A stretch of 64,000 nucleotides of DNA. Origin: Bacillus sp. OV322 (GTDB lineage Bacteria > Bacillota > Bacilli > Bacillales > DSM-1321). The stretch lies in the NCBI RefSeq assembly GCF_900112495.1, contig NZ_FOMA01000003.1:59510-123509 (forward strand). The letters are read 5' to 3'. This document shows positions 62,984 through 64,000 of the stretch, one piece after another; the stretch's first letter is position 1; the number at the start of each line of letters is the position of its first letter. The position numbers and the translations under genes are program-made. Below the pieces are notes generated by a model that ran no database searches, was not told the DNA's origin, and saw nothing but the letters and a program-made list of their open reading frames with translations.

Positions 62984-64000
62984 ATGTTAACTGATCGTCA
63001 ATTGCTGATCCTGAAGGTTATTATCGATGACTTTATTAGAAATGCTCAGCCGGTAGGCTCGCGAAGCTTGTCAAAAAAAGAAGAAATCACCTTTAGTTCA
63101 GCGACAATCCGCAATGAAATGTCGGATCTTGAAGAACTGGGCTTTATAGAAAAAACTCATACTTCTTCAGGGCGTATCCCGTCTGAACAAGGGTATAGAT
63201 ACTACGTGGATCATCTTCTCCACCCGCAAAGGCTTAAGAAGGATGACAGGGCAATGCTGCAGTCCATATTTGCCGAGCGGATTTATGAACTGGAGAAAAT
63301 TGTCCAGAAATCGGCAAAGATCCTTTCTGAATTGACAAGCTATACAAGCATTGTGCTGGGCCCGAAAGTGAAGGATAATAAGCTACGGAAAATCCAGATT
63401 GTCCCTATCAGCCAAGATACGGCTATTGCCATTATCATAACGGATACAGGGCATGTGGAAAACAAGATGATTTCCCTGCCGCCGTCCTTCGATTTGAATG
63501 AAATTGAAAAGATGGCGAACATCCTTAATGACAGGCTGGCCGGAGTGCCGCTTGCAGAGCTGAAGGACAAAATTTATAAAGAAGTTGCTGTGCTTTTGAG
63601 GCAGCATATCCATGATTACGGTACAATTGTATCGTCTCTGGCAGATACCTTTGCGGTTTCCGAAGCCGGGAAAATCTTTTTTGGCGGCAAAACCAATATG
63701 CTGAAGCAGCCTGAATTTCATGATATCGAAAAAGTGACATCACTGCTTTCGATGATTGAACAGGAACAGGGAATGTATGATTTGATCAAACAAAACCCTG
63801 CTGGCATCCATGTGAAAATCGGCCGGGAAAATAATAATACAGCACTTGATGACTGCAGCCTGATTACTGCCACTTACTCAGTGGGCGAGGAGCAGGTTGG
63901 CACAATTGCAATCCTGGGACCTACAAGAATGCAGTATTCACGTGTTATCAGTCTATTGGAATTTTTCTCGAATGACATGACCGCACTTTTGACAAGATTG
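62984..64000 (+). CDS. hrcA: Heat-inducible transcription repressor HrcA (3' end outside window)
   Basis: Repressor of class I heat-shock genes. 339 codons are visible without a stop, so only a few residues are missing compared with about 343 in B. subtilis. N-terminal winged helix: [20 protein letters not shown], then [20 protein letters not shown]. The wing segment is [20 protein letters not shown]. The effector part has [20 protein letters not shown] 62984 follows AGAGGTGATC, 15 bases after CIRCE. Confidence 0.97.
   Translation, partial: MLTDRQLLILKVIIDDFIRNAQPVGSRSLSKKEEITFSSATIRNEMSDLEELGFIEKTHTSSGRIPSEQGYRYYVDHLLHPQRLKKDDRAMLQSIFAERIYELEKIVQKSAKILSELTSYTSIVLGPKVKDNKLRKIQIVPISQDTAIAIIITDTGHVENKMISLPPSFDLNEIEKMANILNDRLAGVPLAELKDKIYKEVAVLLRQHIHDYGTIVSSLADTFAVSEAGKIFFGGKTNMLKQPEFHDIEKVTSLLSMIEQEQGMYDLIKQNPAGIHVKIGRENNNTALDDCSLITATYSVGEEQVGTIAILGPTRMQYSRVISLLEFFSNDMTALLTRL

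Overview
The window is chromosomal backbone of an endospore-forming, low-GC Gram-positive bacterium of the Bacillaceae (Bacillus sensu lato; a Cytobacillus/Mesobacillus-like species is my guess from style only). The evidence is two long runs of genes in the order I remember from Bacillus subtilis, sporulation genes (sigK, sda, gpr, spoIIP), competence genes (comER, comEA, comEB, comEC), strong AGGAGG-type ribosome binding sites, TTG/GTG starts, a T-box and a CIRCE operator. No rRNA, tRNA or CRISPR array was seen.

Layout. 1-22.8 kb: recD2 (5' end cut), yrrD, yrzR, yrrI, T-box, alaS, ireB-like, ruvX-like yrrK, yrzB, mltG, yrrM, udk, greA, a SunI-like gene, an accessory trio (lipoprotein, lipase-like DUF6792 protein, small helical protein), pbpI, yrrS, yrzA, and the methionine-to-cysteine operon yrrT-mtnN-mccA-mccB. 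22.9-32.5 kb: a sugar catabolic island (PrmC-related methyltransferase, LacI regulator, ABC importer without its ATPase, ThuA-like protein, two Gfo/Idh/MocA dehydrogenases, a sugar isomerase/epimerase) lying between mccB and yrhC, which are neighbours in B. subtilis. 32.5-35.3 kb: yrhC, three tandem yrzI-type small genes with interleaved mini-ORFs, and wrbA. 35.4-39.3 kb: intact sigK, then an AT-rich zone of gene remnants, small membrane proteins, an IS66 remnant and palindromes. 39.4-42.8 kb: an M3 oligopeptidase, pssA and psd. 42.8-48.6 kb: sda with a DnaA-box cluster, then the yqeG-yqeH-aroE-yhbY-nadD-yqeK-rsfS-yqeM operon. 48.7-53.5 kb: comER, comEA, comEB, comEC, yqzM. 53.8-64 kb: holA, a DUF2691 gene, rpsT, gpr, spoIIP, yqxA, lepA, hemW and hrcA (3' end cut).

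Two interspersed repeat families occur in gaps between genes: a roughly 230-bp element (five copies plus a fragment) and a 125-bp element (three perfect-period tandem copies before lepA, one fragment before yrhC).

The most interesting signals are: the lipoprotein/lipase-like/helical trio between greA and pbpI, whose layout recalls a type VIIb-secreted lipase with its immunity lipoprotein and targeting partner; the yrzI cluster with interleaved mini-ORFs; a run of six hairpins directly upstream of greA; the sugar island with a permease carrying an extra extracellular helical domain; and several unexplained long hairpins.
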